This document shows positions 54,148 to 62,800 of a DNA stretch of 64,000 bases, piece after piece. The DNA lies in NCBI GenBank assembly GCA_001443455.1, contig LDXO01000007.1:51143-115142 (forward strand), written 5' to 3'. This DNA is from Deltaproteobacteria bacterium CSP1-8. Its GTDB lineage: Bacteria > Desulfobacterota > Deferrimicrobia > Deferrimicrobiales > Deferrimicrobiaceae. The notes beneath the pieces are model-generated. The model was not told where the DNA came from. It ran no database searches and saw nothing but the letters and a program-made list of their open reading frames with translations. Both the position numbers and the translations under genes were made by a program. Every line of letters starts with the position of its first letter. Within the stretch, counting starts at the first letter, position 1.

Positions 54148-55104
54148 ATGAAGCGAATCGTTCTCCTCGCCGTCGCTACGGTCCTTATCGCCTTCCCGGT
54201 CCGAGCGGAAGAAAAGACGCGCCTGTCCGTTGTCACCGGAGGTACCGGCGGCGTGTACTATCCTTTGGGTGGGGCCGTCGCTAACGTGCTCTCCAAGTAC
54301 GTGCCGGGCACCGTGGCCACCGCCGAGGTGACGAGCGCTTCGATCGACAACCTGAAACTGATCGGGGCCGGCAGGGCGGATATCGCTTTTACCATGGCGG
54401 ACACCGCCTGGGATGGGTACAACGGCACGGGAAAATTTCAGGGGAAGACCCCGATCCGTGCGATCGCCGTCCTGTACCCGAACAAGACCCAGGCTGTGAC
54501 GGTCGAGGGAAAGGGGATCGAGAAGATGGGCGATCTCAAGGGCAAGCGCATCTCGACGGGCGCGCCGGGGAGCGGCACGGAGCTCCTCGCGCTGCGGCTC
54601 CTCGAAGCCTACGGCATCGACCCCGAGAAGGACGTCAAGCGCGAGAAGCTAAGCGTTGCGGAATCGGTGGGCGCGCTGAAAGACAACAAGATCGACGCCT
54701 TCTTCTGGTCCGGCGGCTTGCCTACGGCGGCGGTGACCGACCTTGCGGCAACTCCGGGACAGAAGATCAAGCTCCTGGACCATTCCGACGCCATCCCGGC
54801 CATGGTGAAGAAGTACGGGCCCCTTTATGTCAAGGACACGATCCCCGCGAAGACATATCCCGGCCAGGAGAAGGAGGTGAGCATCCTCTCGGTGTGGAAC
54901 CTCCTGGTGGTCAACGAGAAGATGGACGAGAATCTCGCCTACGAGATCACGAAAACAATCTTCGAGAAGAAGCCGGAGCTCGTGGCCGTGCACAAGGAGG
55001 CGTCGCACATCGAGCTGGAGAAGCAGATCCAGGGGGGATCGCCCATCCCGTTTCACCCCGGTGCGTTCAAATATTTCGGGGAGAAGGGCATAAAGAGTCG
55101 CTGA
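54148..55104 (+). CDS. TAXI family TRAP transporter solute-binding protein
   Basis: A 318-residue periplasmic receptor with a signal peptide (residues 1-20, ending PVRAEE). TAXI family features: LSVVTGGTGGVYYPLGGAVANVLSKYVPG, AEVTSASIDNLKLIGAGRADIAF, LKGKRISTGAPGSGTELLALRLLEAYG, and KIDAFFWSGGLPTAAVTDLA. It captures a small carboxylate or amino acid for the fused permease encoded two genes downstream. ATGGAGG precedes the ATG. The linked acyl-CoA genes make glutarate or a related diacid a candidate ligand. Confidence 0.92.
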   Translation: MKRIVLLAVATVLIAFPVRAEEKTRLSVVTGGTGGVYYPLGGAVANVLSKYVPGTVATAEVTSASIDNLKLIGAGRADIAFTMADTAWDGYNGTGKFQGKTPIRAIAVLYPNKTQAVTVEGKGIEKMGDLKGKRISTGAPGSGTELLALRLLEAYGIDPEKDVKREKLSVAESVGALKDNKIDAFFWSGGLPTAAVTDLAATPGQKIKLLDHSDAIPAMVKKYGPLYVKDTIPAKTYPGQEKEVSILSVWNLLVVNEKMDENLAYEITKTIFEKKPELVAVHKEASHIELEKQIQGGSPIPFHPGAFKYFGEKGIKSR

Positions 55105-55110
55105 CCCTCC

Positions 55111-55599
55111 GTGGACTGGACGCGCCGTGCATCGCTCCTGATGCTGGCCGCGGCGGGAGGAGCCATCATGCTCTGGCCGGGGACTTCCCTCGAATTCGCG
55201 AACACCGATCGGGGAACCGTCTTCCGGTACCCGCTGGAGCGGGGCCAGACGTTCTCCGTGACCTACGTCCATTCCATCTACCGCCAGCCGGTGGTCGAGG
55301 AATTCTCGGTGGGCCCGGGCGGGGAACTGGTCCTGACCGGCGTGCGCAGCGAAAGCGGGGCGGTCCTGGAGTACTTCGGGTTCACCGACTCCCGGCCGTT
55401 CCACGCGATGAACCGGCCGATGCGGACGATCGTGTTCCGGGTGGCCGTCGAGGAAGCGCAGACGCTCTCCCTCGGCGACCGGCGGGTCTCCTTCTCGAGC
55501 CTCGGCGATCCGGGCGACCGGATCACGGTCCGGCTGGCCGACGTTTCCCTGGCGACCCGCGGGGTCGGCTGGGCTGCAAGACAGATGCGGAGGATGTGA
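55111..55599 (+). CDS. DUF1850 domain protein linked to TAXI-TRAP transporters
   Basis: A 162-residue secreted or membrane-anchored protein; an N-terminal hydrophobic segment (ASLLMLAAAGGAIMLWPG) precedes the DUF1850 region with FSVTYVHSIYRQPVVEEFSV, LVLTGVRSESGAVLEYFGF and RPMRTIVFRV. Genes of this family lie between TAXI receptor and permease genes in many bacteria, exactly as here, so it is likely an accessory of the transporter. GTG start six bases after the receptor stop. Confidence 0.87.
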   Translation: MDWTRRASLLMLAAAGGAIMLWPGTSLEFANTDRGTVFRYPLERGQTFSVTYVHSIYRQPVVEEFSVGPGGELVLTGVRSESGAVLEYFGFTDSRPFHAMNRPMRTIVFRVAVEEAQTLSLGDRRVSFSSLGDPGDRITVRLADVSLATRGVGWAARQMRRM

Positions 55600-55625
55600 C
55601 TCTTCGCATGGACCGGGAGTAGACG

Positions 55626-57620
55626 GTGACCGACAGGCGTGAGGATCCAACCGGGCTGGAAATCCCCGGGCTGGAAGTGAGGGTAAGCGAGGAGGCCCTC
55701 AAGGAAGCCGAAAAGTATGTGGAGGCCGAAGAAGGGGCGGCCAGCCACTTCAAGGGGACCCCCCAGGCGTTCCTCACGGCGGTGGGAGTGCTCATGTCGC
55801 TCTTCCACCTGTACGCGGCCTACGGAATCGTTCCCGCGCAGATCCTGCGGGCCATCCATGTGGGCTTTGTCCTCTTTCTCACGTTTCTCCTCTTTCCGGC
55901 CGTGTCCAGGTTCCGCGACCGGATCATGGTTTTCGACGTGGTCCTGGCCCTTCTTTCCGTGGCCACCATCGTCTACATGCTGATCGACTTCGATAATTTC
56001 ATCTACCGGGCCGTCACGCCCACTCGCTGGGATCTGTACTTCGGCGTAGCGCTGATCCTGCTCATCCTGGAGGCGCTGCGCAGGACGTCGGGATGGATCA
56101 TGTTGGCCGTGGTGATGACCTTTCTCGCGTACGCCATGCTCGGGCCCTATCTGCCCGAACCCTGGTCCCACCGGGGGTACGACCTGGAGCGCCTGGTCGG
56201 CCAGATGTACATGACGCTGGAGGGGATCTTCGGCACGCCGATCGACGTTTCGGCCACCTTCATCATCCTCTTCACGATCTACGGGGCCATTCTCCAGTTT
56301 TCCCACGCCGGGACATTCTTTATCGATTTCTCGTTCAAGGCGTTCGGGGGGTCGCGCGCGGGGGCCGGGCGGACGATCGTCCTCTCCTCCTTCCTCCTGG
56401 GAGGGCCTTCCGGAAGCGGCGTCGCCACGACGGTGACCTTGGGGGCGGTGGCGTATCCGCTGCTCGCCAAAGCGGGGTACGAAAAAAACGCCGCCGGAGG
56501 GCTCCTCGCGGCGGGAGGGCTGGGGGCCATCCTCTCGCCACCGGTCCTGGGCGCCGCGGCCTTCCTGATCGCCGAGTTCCTCAAGATCACCTACCTCGAC
56601 GTGATCCTGATGGCGACCATCCCTACGCTGCTTTACTATCTTTCCCTCTTCGTGATGGTGGAGATGGACGCCCGAAAATTCGGAATGCGCAACGTGGAGA
56701 CCCAGGACTCCTCCGGCCTTTGGCCGCTGACGCGCCGCTACGGGTTTCATTTCACGTCCCTGGTGGCCATCGTGGTGTTTATGTTGATGGGGTATACCGC
56801 CATCATGGCCGTTTTCTGGGCCACGGTGATCGCCATCGCTTTGAGCTTCCTCCGGAAGGAGTGCGCCCTGTACCCGGGCAGGCTGGTCGAGGCGCTGAAC
56901 GCGGGCTCGGTCGGCGTTCTGGGGGTGGCCGTGACCTGCGCCGCGGCCGGTTTGATCGTCGGCGTCGTCACCCTCACGGGCCTGGGACTGAAGTTCAGCT
57001 CCATCATCATCAATTACGCGGGCAACAGCGTTCTTTTGACGGCGATCTACAGCGGGCTGATCGTCTGGATCATCGGGCTCGCCGTGCCCATCACGGCCTC
57101 GTACATCATCTGCGCGGTGATCGTGGCTCCCGCGCTCACGCAGCTGGGAGTGCCCGACTTCGCGGCCCACATGTTCATCTTCTACTACGCCGTGCTCTCC
57201 GAGGTCTCGCCTCCCACCGCCCTTTCTCCTTTCGCGGCGGCGGCCATCACGGGAGGGAACCCCTACAAGACGACGCTTCAGGCCTGGAAGTACACGCTGC
57301 CAGCATTCATTTTCCCCTTCACCTTCGTGCTGGACCCTACGGGCGTCGGAATCCTCCTCAAAGGGCCTTGGACGGCCGTGATCTGGACCAGCGTCACGGC
57401 CGCCATCGGGATCGTGTCGCTGGCCGGCGGCGTGCAGGGGTGGCTCTTCAAGAAAACCGTTCTTGCGGAGCGCGTGCTCCTGGTTGCCGCGGGGCTTTTC
57501 CTCGTCTATCCCAAACCGATGTTCGATGCCGTCGGAATCGGACTGGTGGCCGTTGTGGGTGCCATGCAGCTCGGCTTCCTGCCCCGGCTCCGTCTCCGCA
57601 TTCCCCTGCCGGGAGGATGA
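55626..57620 (+). CDS. TRAP transporter fused permease (4TM/12TM)
   Basis: A 664-residue membrane protein with about sixteen helices that fuses the small (DctQ-like) and large (DctM-like) TRAP subunits, the usual state for TAXI systems. Recognisable DctM-region motifs are FLLGGPSGSGVATTVTLGAVAYPLL, AAGGLGAILSPPVLGAAAFLIAE and LSEVSPPTALSPFAAAAITGG. The GTG start lies 26 bases after DUF1850. It imports a carboxylate with the Na+ or H+ gradient. A gap of 128 bases separates it from the acyl-CoA dehydrogenase gene. Confidence 0.92.
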   Translation: MTDRREDPTGLEIPGLEVRVSEEALKEAEKYVEAEEGAASHFKGTPQAFLTAVGVLMSLFHLYAAYGIVPAQILRAIHVGFVLFLTFLLFPAVSRFRDRIMVFDVVLALLSVATIVYMLIDFDNFIYRAVTPTRWDLYFGVALILLILEALRRTSGWIMLAVVMTFLAYAMLGPYLPEPWSHRGYDLERLVGQMYMTLEGIFGTPIDVSATFIILFTIYGAILQFSHAGTFFIDFSFKAFGGSRAGAGRTIVLSSFLLGGPSGSGVATTVTLGAVAYPLLAKAGYEKNAAGGLLAAGGLGAILSPPVLGAAAFLIAEFLKITYLDVILMATIPTLLYYLSLFVMVEMDARKFGMRNVETQDSSGLWPLTRRYGFHFTSLVAIVVFMLMGYTAIMAVFWATVIAIALSFLRKECALYPGRLVEALNAGSVGVLGVAVTCAAAGLIVGVVTLTGLGLKFSSIIINYAGNSVLLTAIYSGLIVWIIGLAVPITASYIICAVIVAPALTQLGVPDFAAHMFIFYYAVLSEVSPPTALSPFAAAAITGGNPYKTTLQAWKYTLPAFIFPFTFVLDPTGVGILLKGPWTAVIWTSVTAAIGIVSLAGGVQGWLFKKTVLAERVLLVAAGLFLVYPKPMFDAVGIGLVAVVGAMQLGFLPRLRLRIPLPGG

Positions 57621-57748
57621 TGCCGTTTTCGGTGCAGGGGGCGCTGTTCCTCGTCATCCCGGGGCGGGTCACCGATTTCCCCCTGCGGGAGTACCGTGAG
57701 AAAAACCGGGGTTCCCGGACAGGAAGCCACGATGCAAGGAGGGTGAGG

Positions 57749-58909
57749 ATGTTCCAGGGAGTGGACTACTACGGGATCGAAAGCGACCTCGGGAGCGAGG
57801 CCCGGATGATCCGGGATGCCGTCCGGCAGTTCGTCGACCGGGAGTTTCTGCCCGTCGTCCGGGATCATTACCGGGCGGGGACCTTCCCCCTCGCGATCGT
57901 CCCGAAGCTGGGGGAGATGGGGCTTCTGGGATCGAACCTCAAGGGATACGGCCTGCCGGGAATCGACAACGTCTCGTACGGGCTCGTCATGCAGGAGCTG
58001 GAGCGGGGCGACTCGGGGCTGCGCAGCACGGCCTCCGTGCAGGGGGCGCTGGTGATGTACCCGATCTTCACGTTCGGCAGCCCGGAGCAAAAGGAGAGGT
58101 GGCTCCCTCTCCTGGGGGCCGGGAAGGCGATCGGCTGCTTCGGGCTCACGGAGCCGGATCACGGCTCCGACCCCGCGGGGATGAAGACCCGGGCCGTGCG
58201 GGACGGGAAGGGGTACGTCCTGAACGGCACGAAGATGTGGATCACGAACGGGACGGTGGCGGACGTGGCGGTGGTGTGGGCGAAACTCGACGGGGTCGTG
58301 CGCGGCTTCCTCGTGGAGAAGGGGACGCCGGGGTTCTCGGCCCCGGAGATCCATTCCAAGCTGTCGTTGCGCGCCTCGATCACGTCGGAGCTTGTCCTCG
58401 AGGATGTCCGCGTGCCGGCGGAGAGTCTCCTCCCCGGGGCGGAAGGGCTCAAAGGGCCGCTCAAGTGCCTGACCCAGGCGCGCTACGGGATCGCCTGGGG
58501 GGCCGTGGGATCGGCGATGGCATGTTTCGACGAGGCTCTCTCCTACACGCAGGAGCGGAAGATGTTCGGCCGGCCGGTGGCGTCGTTCCAGCTCACCCAG
58601 GCGAAGCTCGCCGACATGGTCACGCAGATCACGATGGGCCAGCTCCTCGCGCTGCAGCTGGGGAGGCTCAAGGATGCGGGCAGGATGCGCCCCCAGCAGG
58701 TGAGCCTCGCCAAGCGGAACAACGTCCGGATGGCCCTCGAGATCGCCCGGACCGCGCGGGGGATGCTGGGTGCGAACGGGATCTCGGACGAATACCAGGT
58801 GATGCGGCACATGTGCAACCTGGAGTCCGTGGACACGTACGAAGGGACGTACGAGATCCACACCCTCGTCCTGGGGAAGGACGTGACCGGGATCGACGCG
58901 GTGTCATGA
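57749..58909 (+). CDS. gcdH: Glutaryl-CoA dehydrogenase
   Basis: A 386-residue FAD enzyme of the acyl-CoA dehydrogenase family. Features that separate it from ordinary members are LERGDSGLRSTASVQGALVMYPI (the Arg-containing loop that binds the glutaryl carboxylate) and the end SVDTYEGTYEIHTLVLGKDVTGI, with catalytic Glu365. GCFGLTEPDHGSDP and MWITNG are the FAD/substrate motifs. It oxidises glutaryl-CoA and normally decarboxylates it to crotonyl-CoA; some anaerobes have non-decarboxylating forms. AAGGAGGGTG precedes the ATG. A CoA-transferase gene follows across an R2a repeat. Confidence 0.9.
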   Translation: MFQGVDYYGIESDLGSEARMIRDAVRQFVDREFLPVVRDHYRAGTFPLAIVPKLGEMGLLGSNLKGYGLPGIDNVSYGLVMQELERGDSGLRSTASVQGALVMYPIFTFGSPEQKERWLPLLGAGKAIGCFGLTEPDHGSDPAGMKTRAVRDGKGYVLNGTKMWITNGTVADVAVVWAKLDGVVRGFLVEKGTPGFSAPEIHSKLSLRASITSELVLEDVRVPAESLLPGAEGLKGPLKCLTQARYGIAWGAVGSAMACFDEALSYTQERKMFGRPVASFQLTQAKLADMVTQITMGQLLALQLGRLKDAGRMRPQQVSLAKRNNVRMALEIARTARGMLGANGISDEYQVMRHMCNLESVDTYEGTYEIHTLVLGKDVTGIDAVS

Positions 58910-58913
58910 ATGA

Positions 58914-58972
58914 CGGGGGACATTCCCAAGGGGGACATTCCTATATCGAGTTGTACGTTGAGGAGTGTCCCC
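58914..58972. repeat. R2a palindromic element between gcdH and the CoA-transferase gene (inverted copy)
   Basis: The complete unit is 58931-58972, GGGGACATTCCT and AGGAGTGTCCCC arms around ATATCGAGTTGTACGTTG. It is the reverse complement of the unit at 39872 with few changes. A partial arm lies at 58915. It starts five bases after the gcdH stop and would fold in the bicistronic message. Confidence 0.8.
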
Positions 58973-58993
58973 CCCCAGGTTGAGGGGGGTGCC

Positions 58994-60184
58994 GTGACCG
59001 CGCCGCTTGCCGGGATTCGCGTGCTCGATCTTTCCCGGGTTCTCGCCGGGCCCTACTGCACCATGATCCTCGGGGATCTCGGGGCGGAGGTGATCAAGGT
59101 GGAGCGGCCGGGGGAGGGAGACGACACCCGCCACTGGGGACCCCCGTTCGCTTCCGGAGAATCGGCCTATTACCTGTGCGCGAACCGGAACAAGAAGAGT
59201 GTCACGGTCGACATGAAGACCGGGAAGGGGAAGGCGCTCCTCCGGGGGCTGGCGGAAAAGAGCGACGTCCTGATCGAGAATTTCCGCGTCGGGGCGCTTA
59301 CGGCGGCCGGGCTCGGTTATGAGGGGATCCGGCGGATCAACCCGCGGATCGTCTATTGCAGCATCACCGGCTTCGGGCAGACCGGTCCCTGGAAAGACCT
59401 GCCGGGGTACGACTTCATCCTTCAGGCAATGAGCGGCCTGATGAGCTTCACCGGGGAGAAGGACGGCGAGCCGATGAAGGTGGGGGTGGCGATTGTCGAC
59501 CTGATGGCGGGCCTGTACGCGGCCATCGCCATCCTGGCAGCTCTGCGGGAAAGGGACGAAAGCGGAAAAGGGCAGTACCTCGACCTCTCCCTCCTGGATG
59601 CGGCCGTCTCGATGCTCGCGAACGTGGGAAGCGGCTACCTCGTCTCGGGGGAAAACCCCGAGCGCCACGGCAACGCGCACCCGAACATCGTCCCGTACCA
59701 GGTGTTCCGTGCCCGCGACCGCTACATCGCGGTGGGGGTGGGAAACGACAAGCAGTGGAAAAACCTGTGCGAGATTGCGGAAAGGCCCGAGCTTGCATCG
59801 GACCCGAGGTTTTCCACGAACCCGGAGCGGGTCAGGAACCGGGCGGATCTGATCCCGATCCTGGAGGCGCTGTTTTCCTCCCGGGAGAGCGACTTCTGGA
59901 TCCGCGAACTGTGGAAGGAAGGGATCCCCGCGGGGCCCATCAACACGATGGACCAGGTTTTTTCCGCCCCCCAAACCCGCGCGAGGGGGATGGAGGTGGA
60001 GATGGACCACCCCTCGATCGGGACCGTGCGGCTGATCGGCTCCCCGCTCCGGTTCTCGCGGACGCCGGTGAGGTACCGCCTGCCCCCGCCGCTCCTGGGG
60101 GAGCACACCGCTTCGGTGCTCAAGGACCTGCTCGGGCTCACGGAGGAGGAGATCGCCCGGCTGTCGGAGGAAGGGGTCCTCTGA
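58994..60184 (+). CDS. CaiB/BaiF (class III) CoA-transferase, probably succinyl-CoA:glutarate type
   Basis: A 396-residue enzyme. The family opening PLAGIRVLDLSRVLAGPYCTMILGDLGAEVIKVERP and the catalytic Asp169 (KVGVAIVDLMAGLYA), at the same number as in formyl-CoA transferase, are present, as are ENFRVG and SITGFGQTGPW. Pairing with gcdH matches the gcdH-gcdG arrangement in which the transferase activates glutarate to glutaryl-CoA. The start is the GTG at 58994 with GAGGGGGG upstream; the frame is open to 58910, but that part is translated R2a repeat and should not be counted as protein. Confidence 0.88.
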   Translation: MTAPLAGIRVLDLSRVLAGPYCTMILGDLGAEVIKVERPGEGDDTRHWGPPFASGESAYYLCANRNKKSVTVDMKTGKGKALLRGLAEKSDVLIENFRVGALTAAGLGYEGIRRINPRIVYCSITGFGQTGPWKDLPGYDFILQAMSGLMSFTGEKDGEPMKVGVAIVDLMAGLYAAIAILAALRERDESGKGQYLDLSLLDAAVSMLANVGSGYLVSGENPERHGNAHPNIVPYQVFRARDRYIAVGVGNDKQWKNLCEIAERPELASDPRFSTNPERVRNRADLIPILEALFSSRESDFWIRELWKEGIPAGPINTMDQVFSAPQTRARGMEVEMDHPSIGTVRLIGSPLRFSRTPVRYRLPPPLLGEHTASVLKDLLGLTEEEIARLSEEGVL

Positions 60185-60185
60185 C

Positions 60186-60627
60186 CCAAGAACAGGGACG
60201 TTCCTGAGAACTCTGCCCTCCCTGCGGCAGGCGCCCCCCTTCGCAGGCGCCCGGCTGCGATCGTTGACTCCCGGAGCCCCGGGCTCGCGGAGGGGTCCCC
60301 TTAGGCTTCGCTCGCGACCTTGCGCCCGCTCGCTGCCGGTTCCGCTCGACGCAAGTTCTTCCTCGCTCCACAGGCCGCCTCGTCGACCCCCCCGCATCGC
60401 CTTAGGGTCCCCGGTAGTCGGCGGAGCAGCCGAAGGACGGGGGGTCCCGAGCGGAACTTTCCGGGAGGGAGGTCAAGCGCAGACTCGCGGGTTCATCGCG
60501 AGGCGAGCGATGGAGCGAGCGACCCCCCTCCGAGGATGCGGAGCGACACCCGCGAACAGGGACCCGGGGCGACGTGTTGGGGGGACACTCCTCTCCCGCA
60601 TCCCCGAGATGAATCAGGAATGTCCCC
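60186..60627. repeat. Repeat block with R1-like, R3 (reverse), R5-like and R2b elements
   Basis: R1-like core AGGGACGTTCC is at 60194. R3 in reverse orientation spans 60267-60414 (CTCGCTCCACAGGCCGCC). A diverged R5 lies at about 60473-60545. The R2b palindrome at 60581-60627 (GGGGACACTCCT / AGGAATGTCCCC) matches the one at 32173 except for a few bases. No gene is seen between 60190 and 60676. Confidence 0.75.
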
Positions 60628-60663
60628 CCCCCTCAAACTCTTTTCCTTCCCGGATTGCTGTGG

Positions 60664-60669
60664 TATCTT
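60664..60669 (+). promoter_or_regulatory. -10-like TATCTT directly before the mglB-like start
   Basis: TGTGGTATCTT ends seven bases before the ATG at 60677, with no ribosome site in between; a leaderless message is possible. Confidence 0.35.
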
Positions 60670-60676
60670 CTCGGCT

Positions 60677-61162
60677 ATGAACCGGGGTCATTTCGTCCTC
60701 CACGAGAAGGAATACAACGCATTCCAATCGGTCCTGAAGAAGCTTCTGGCCGATTCCTATGCGAAGGTGGTCTTCCTGGTCGACAAGAACGGGTCTCTCC
60801 TGTCCTCCATGGGGGAGACGGCGGACTTCGACACCACCTCGCTCGCCTCGCTGGCCGCCGGGAACATCGCCGCCACGGGGGGGCTTGCCTCGCTGATCGG
60901 GGAGAAGGAATTCTCGATCCTCTTCCACGAGGGCGAGCGGGACAACATGCACATATCGGTGGTCGATAACCGGCTCATTCTCGTGGTGATCTTCGACAAG
61001 CGCTCTTCGGTCGGTCTCGTCCGCCTTCGCGCGCGACGCGCAGGCGAAGGGCTGGGGAGGATCCTCAAGTCGGTCGACGAGACGGCGCGAAGGGAGGAGG
61101 AGGGAGGAGGAGGAGTGATCGAGGAGCTTACCGAAGCCGACATCGAAAGCCTTTTCAAATAG
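60677..61162 (+). CDS. mglB: Roadblock/LC7 domain protein (MglB-like GTPase-activating partner)
   Basis: A 161-residue soluble protein with one roadblock domain (about residues 12-120; VLKKLLADSYAKVVFLVDKNGSLLSS, LASLAAGNIAATGGLASLIGE, MHISVVDNRLILVVIFDKRSSVGLVRLRA) and an acidic tail (EELTEADIESLFK). MglB proteins stimulate GTP hydrolysis by the adjacent MglA GTPase and set cell polarity. The gene for that GTPase starts three bases later. The frame to the left is repeat DNA; ATG 60677 is the natural start. Confidence 0.88.
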   Translation: MNRGHFVLHEKEYNAFQSVLKKLLADSYAKVVFLVDKNGSLLSSMGETADFDTTSLASLAAGNIAATGGLASLIGEKEFSILFHEGERDNMHISVVDNRLILVVIFDKRSSVGLVRLRARRAGEGLGRILKSVDETARREEEGGGGVIEELTEADIESLFK

Positions 61163-61165
61163 CTC

Positions 61166-61756
61166 ATGTCCTTCATCAACTATTCGTCCCGGGAGATCCA
61201 CTGCAAGATCGTCTACTACGGTCCCGGCCTCTGCGGCAAGACGACGAATCTCCAGTACATCTACCGGCGGATGAACCCGGAATCCCGGGGGAAGATGATC
61301 TCCCTGGCTACGGAAACCGAGCGCACCCTCTTTTTCGATTTCCTCCCCCTGTCCATGGGCGAGATCCGGGGGTTCAAGACCCGATTCCACCTCTACACGG
61401 TCCCGGGACAGGTGTTCTACGACGCCAGCCGACGGCTCATCCTGCGGGGGGTCGACGGCGTGGTGTTCTGCGCCGACTCCCAGCTGACGAGGATGGACGC
61501 CAACGTGGAGTCCATCGAGAACCTGAAGATCAACCTGCGGGAGCAGGGGTACGACCCGGACCGGATCCCGCTGGTCCTGCAGTACAACAAGCGCGACATC
61601 AACAGCGTATCCTCCGTCGCCGAGCTCCACGCCCTGCTGAACTACCGCAACGTGCCCGAGTTCGAGGCCATTGCCACGACGGGAGTGGGCGTCTTCGAGA
61701 CGCTCAAGGCAATCATCAAACTGGTCCTGATCGACCTCAAGAGAGGCGACAGGTAA
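61166..61756 (+). CDS. mglA: MglA-like small Ras-type GTPase
   Basis: A 196-residue GTPase. P-loop GPGLCGKTT (residues 19-27), the switch region with [12 protein letters not shown], DxxG-equivalent [13 protein letters not shown] (Gly-Gln context as in MglA), NKRD guanine motif and C-terminal [12 protein letters not shown]. The TVPGQ in place of DxxGQ is characteristic for this prokaryotic group. Together with MglB it controls polarity, motility switching or surface-system placement in deltaproteobacteria. No motility genes lie nearby. Confidence 0.93.
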   Translation: MSFINYSSREIHCKIVYYGPGLCGKTTNLQYIYRRMNPESRGKMISLATETERTLFFDFLPLSMGEIRGFKTRFHLYTVPGQVFYDASRRLILRGVDGVVFCADSQLTRMDANVESIENLKINLREQGYDPDRIPLVLQYNKRDINSVSSVAELHALLNYRNVPEFEAIATTGVGVFETLKAIIKLVLIDLKRGDR

Positions 61757-61766
61757 TCCTTTCCCC

Positions 61767-62756
61767 GTGCCCCCCGGCGGCTCGCCCCCCCCTCTCGAGC
61801 TCGTCCTGACCGTCGCATCGCCGCAGGAACTCTCCGGCACCGATCTTTCCCCCTACGACGCGGTGTGCCTCGGGAATACCTATTGCCGGCGGGTCGAGGG
61901 GAACTTCGCGGAGGAGCTCGGCCTGCTCCCCGCGGCGGTGGCCGCCCTCCACGCGGCGGGGAAGAAGGCCTACGTCACCTCCCCCGCCGCCCCCCGGGGA
62001 CGCGACATTCCCCAGGTGGAGCGTCTCATCGACGCCGCCGCCGCGTCCGGTGCGGACGCGCTCGAGGTCCACAACATGGGGGTGCTGCGGGTCCTCCGCG
62101 AGAAGAGGATTCCCCTCCCGGCGCACATGGGTGCCTACGCGAACGTGTACACCCACCTCGCGGCGCAGGTGATGCGGGAATACGGGGCCGTGCGGGTGCG
62201 GCCCAACGCGGAGGTGAGCCTGGACGAGATGGCGGTCATCGCGCGGGACGCCGGGGTCGAGGTGGAGGTATTGGCCCACGGGAAGATCCCGCTCGGGATC
62301 ACCGAGAAGTGCTTCCTGCTCGAGGGGACGGAAGGAGCAGACCCGATGTGCCCGTCCGCGTGCCGGGAGGAGCATTGGCTCACGGCCGGAGGGCCCTCCG
62401 CGGGGGCGAAGCCGTCGGGCGCGGGCGCGTGGGTGCTGAAGAACGTCGGGAAGGGGGTTGTCAGCGGGAAGGACATGTGCGTGATCGAGCACCTCCCCCG
62501 ACTCTTGTCCGCGGGGTTCCGCATCTTCCGGGTGGAGGGCCTCTACGAAACTGCGGCCTACCGGTCGGAGATCGGGGCCGTGTACCGGGAATCGTTTTCC
62601 CTGGCCTCGTCGGGGGGGCGGTACGCCGTCCGGCCCGATTGGGCAAAGACCCTTAAGGAACACTCGCGCAACGGCTTCTGCAACGGGTATTACTTCGGCA
62701 AGAGCGGGCAATCGTACGTCGGGACCGTTTTACAGGGGGACAACTCCCGGGTATAA
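61767..62756 (+). CDS. U32 peptidase-family protein, UbiV-like
   Basis: A 329-residue protein. Cys40 (NTYC), Cys182 (EKCFL), Cys195 and Cys199 (DPMCPSACR) keep the spacing of the four [4Fe-4S] ligands of E. coli UbiV (39, 180, 193, 197). The U32 core is seen in EVHNMGVLRVLREKRIPLPAHMGAYANVY. UbiV works with UbiU in oxygen-independent hydroxylation of the ubiquinone ring; other U32 proteins modify RNA. The next gene is a UbiU-like U32 protein. It starts 10 bases after mglA. No ubiT-like gene is seen here. Confidence 0.8.
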   Translation: MPPGGSPPPLELVLTVASPQELSGTDLSPYDAVCLGNTYCRRVEGNFAEELGLLPAAVAALHAAGKKAYVTSPAAPRGRDIPQVERLIDAAAASGADALEVHNMGVLRVLREKRIPLPAHMGAYANVYTHLAAQVMREYGAVRVRPNAEVSLDEMAVIARDAGVEVEVLAHGKIPLGITEKCFLLEGTEGADPMCPSACREEHWLTAGGPSAGAKPSGAGAWVLKNVGKGVVSGKDMCVIEHLPRLLSAGFRIFRVEGLYETAAYRSEIGAVYRESFSLASSGGRYAVRPDWAKTLKEHSRNGFCNGYYFGKSGQSYVGTVLQGDNSRV

Positions 62757-62757
62757 T
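62729..62757 (+). promoter_or_regulatory. Sigma-70 promoter of the UbiU-like gene
   Basis: TTTACA (62729-62734), a 17-base spacer, and TATAAT (62752-62757) overlap the end of the preceding gene. Transcription would start about 37 bases before the ATG at 62801. Confidence 0.75.
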
Positions 62758-62800
62758 ATGACTTTCCATCCGATCGGCATCCTTGAGGAGGAAGGTGGCG

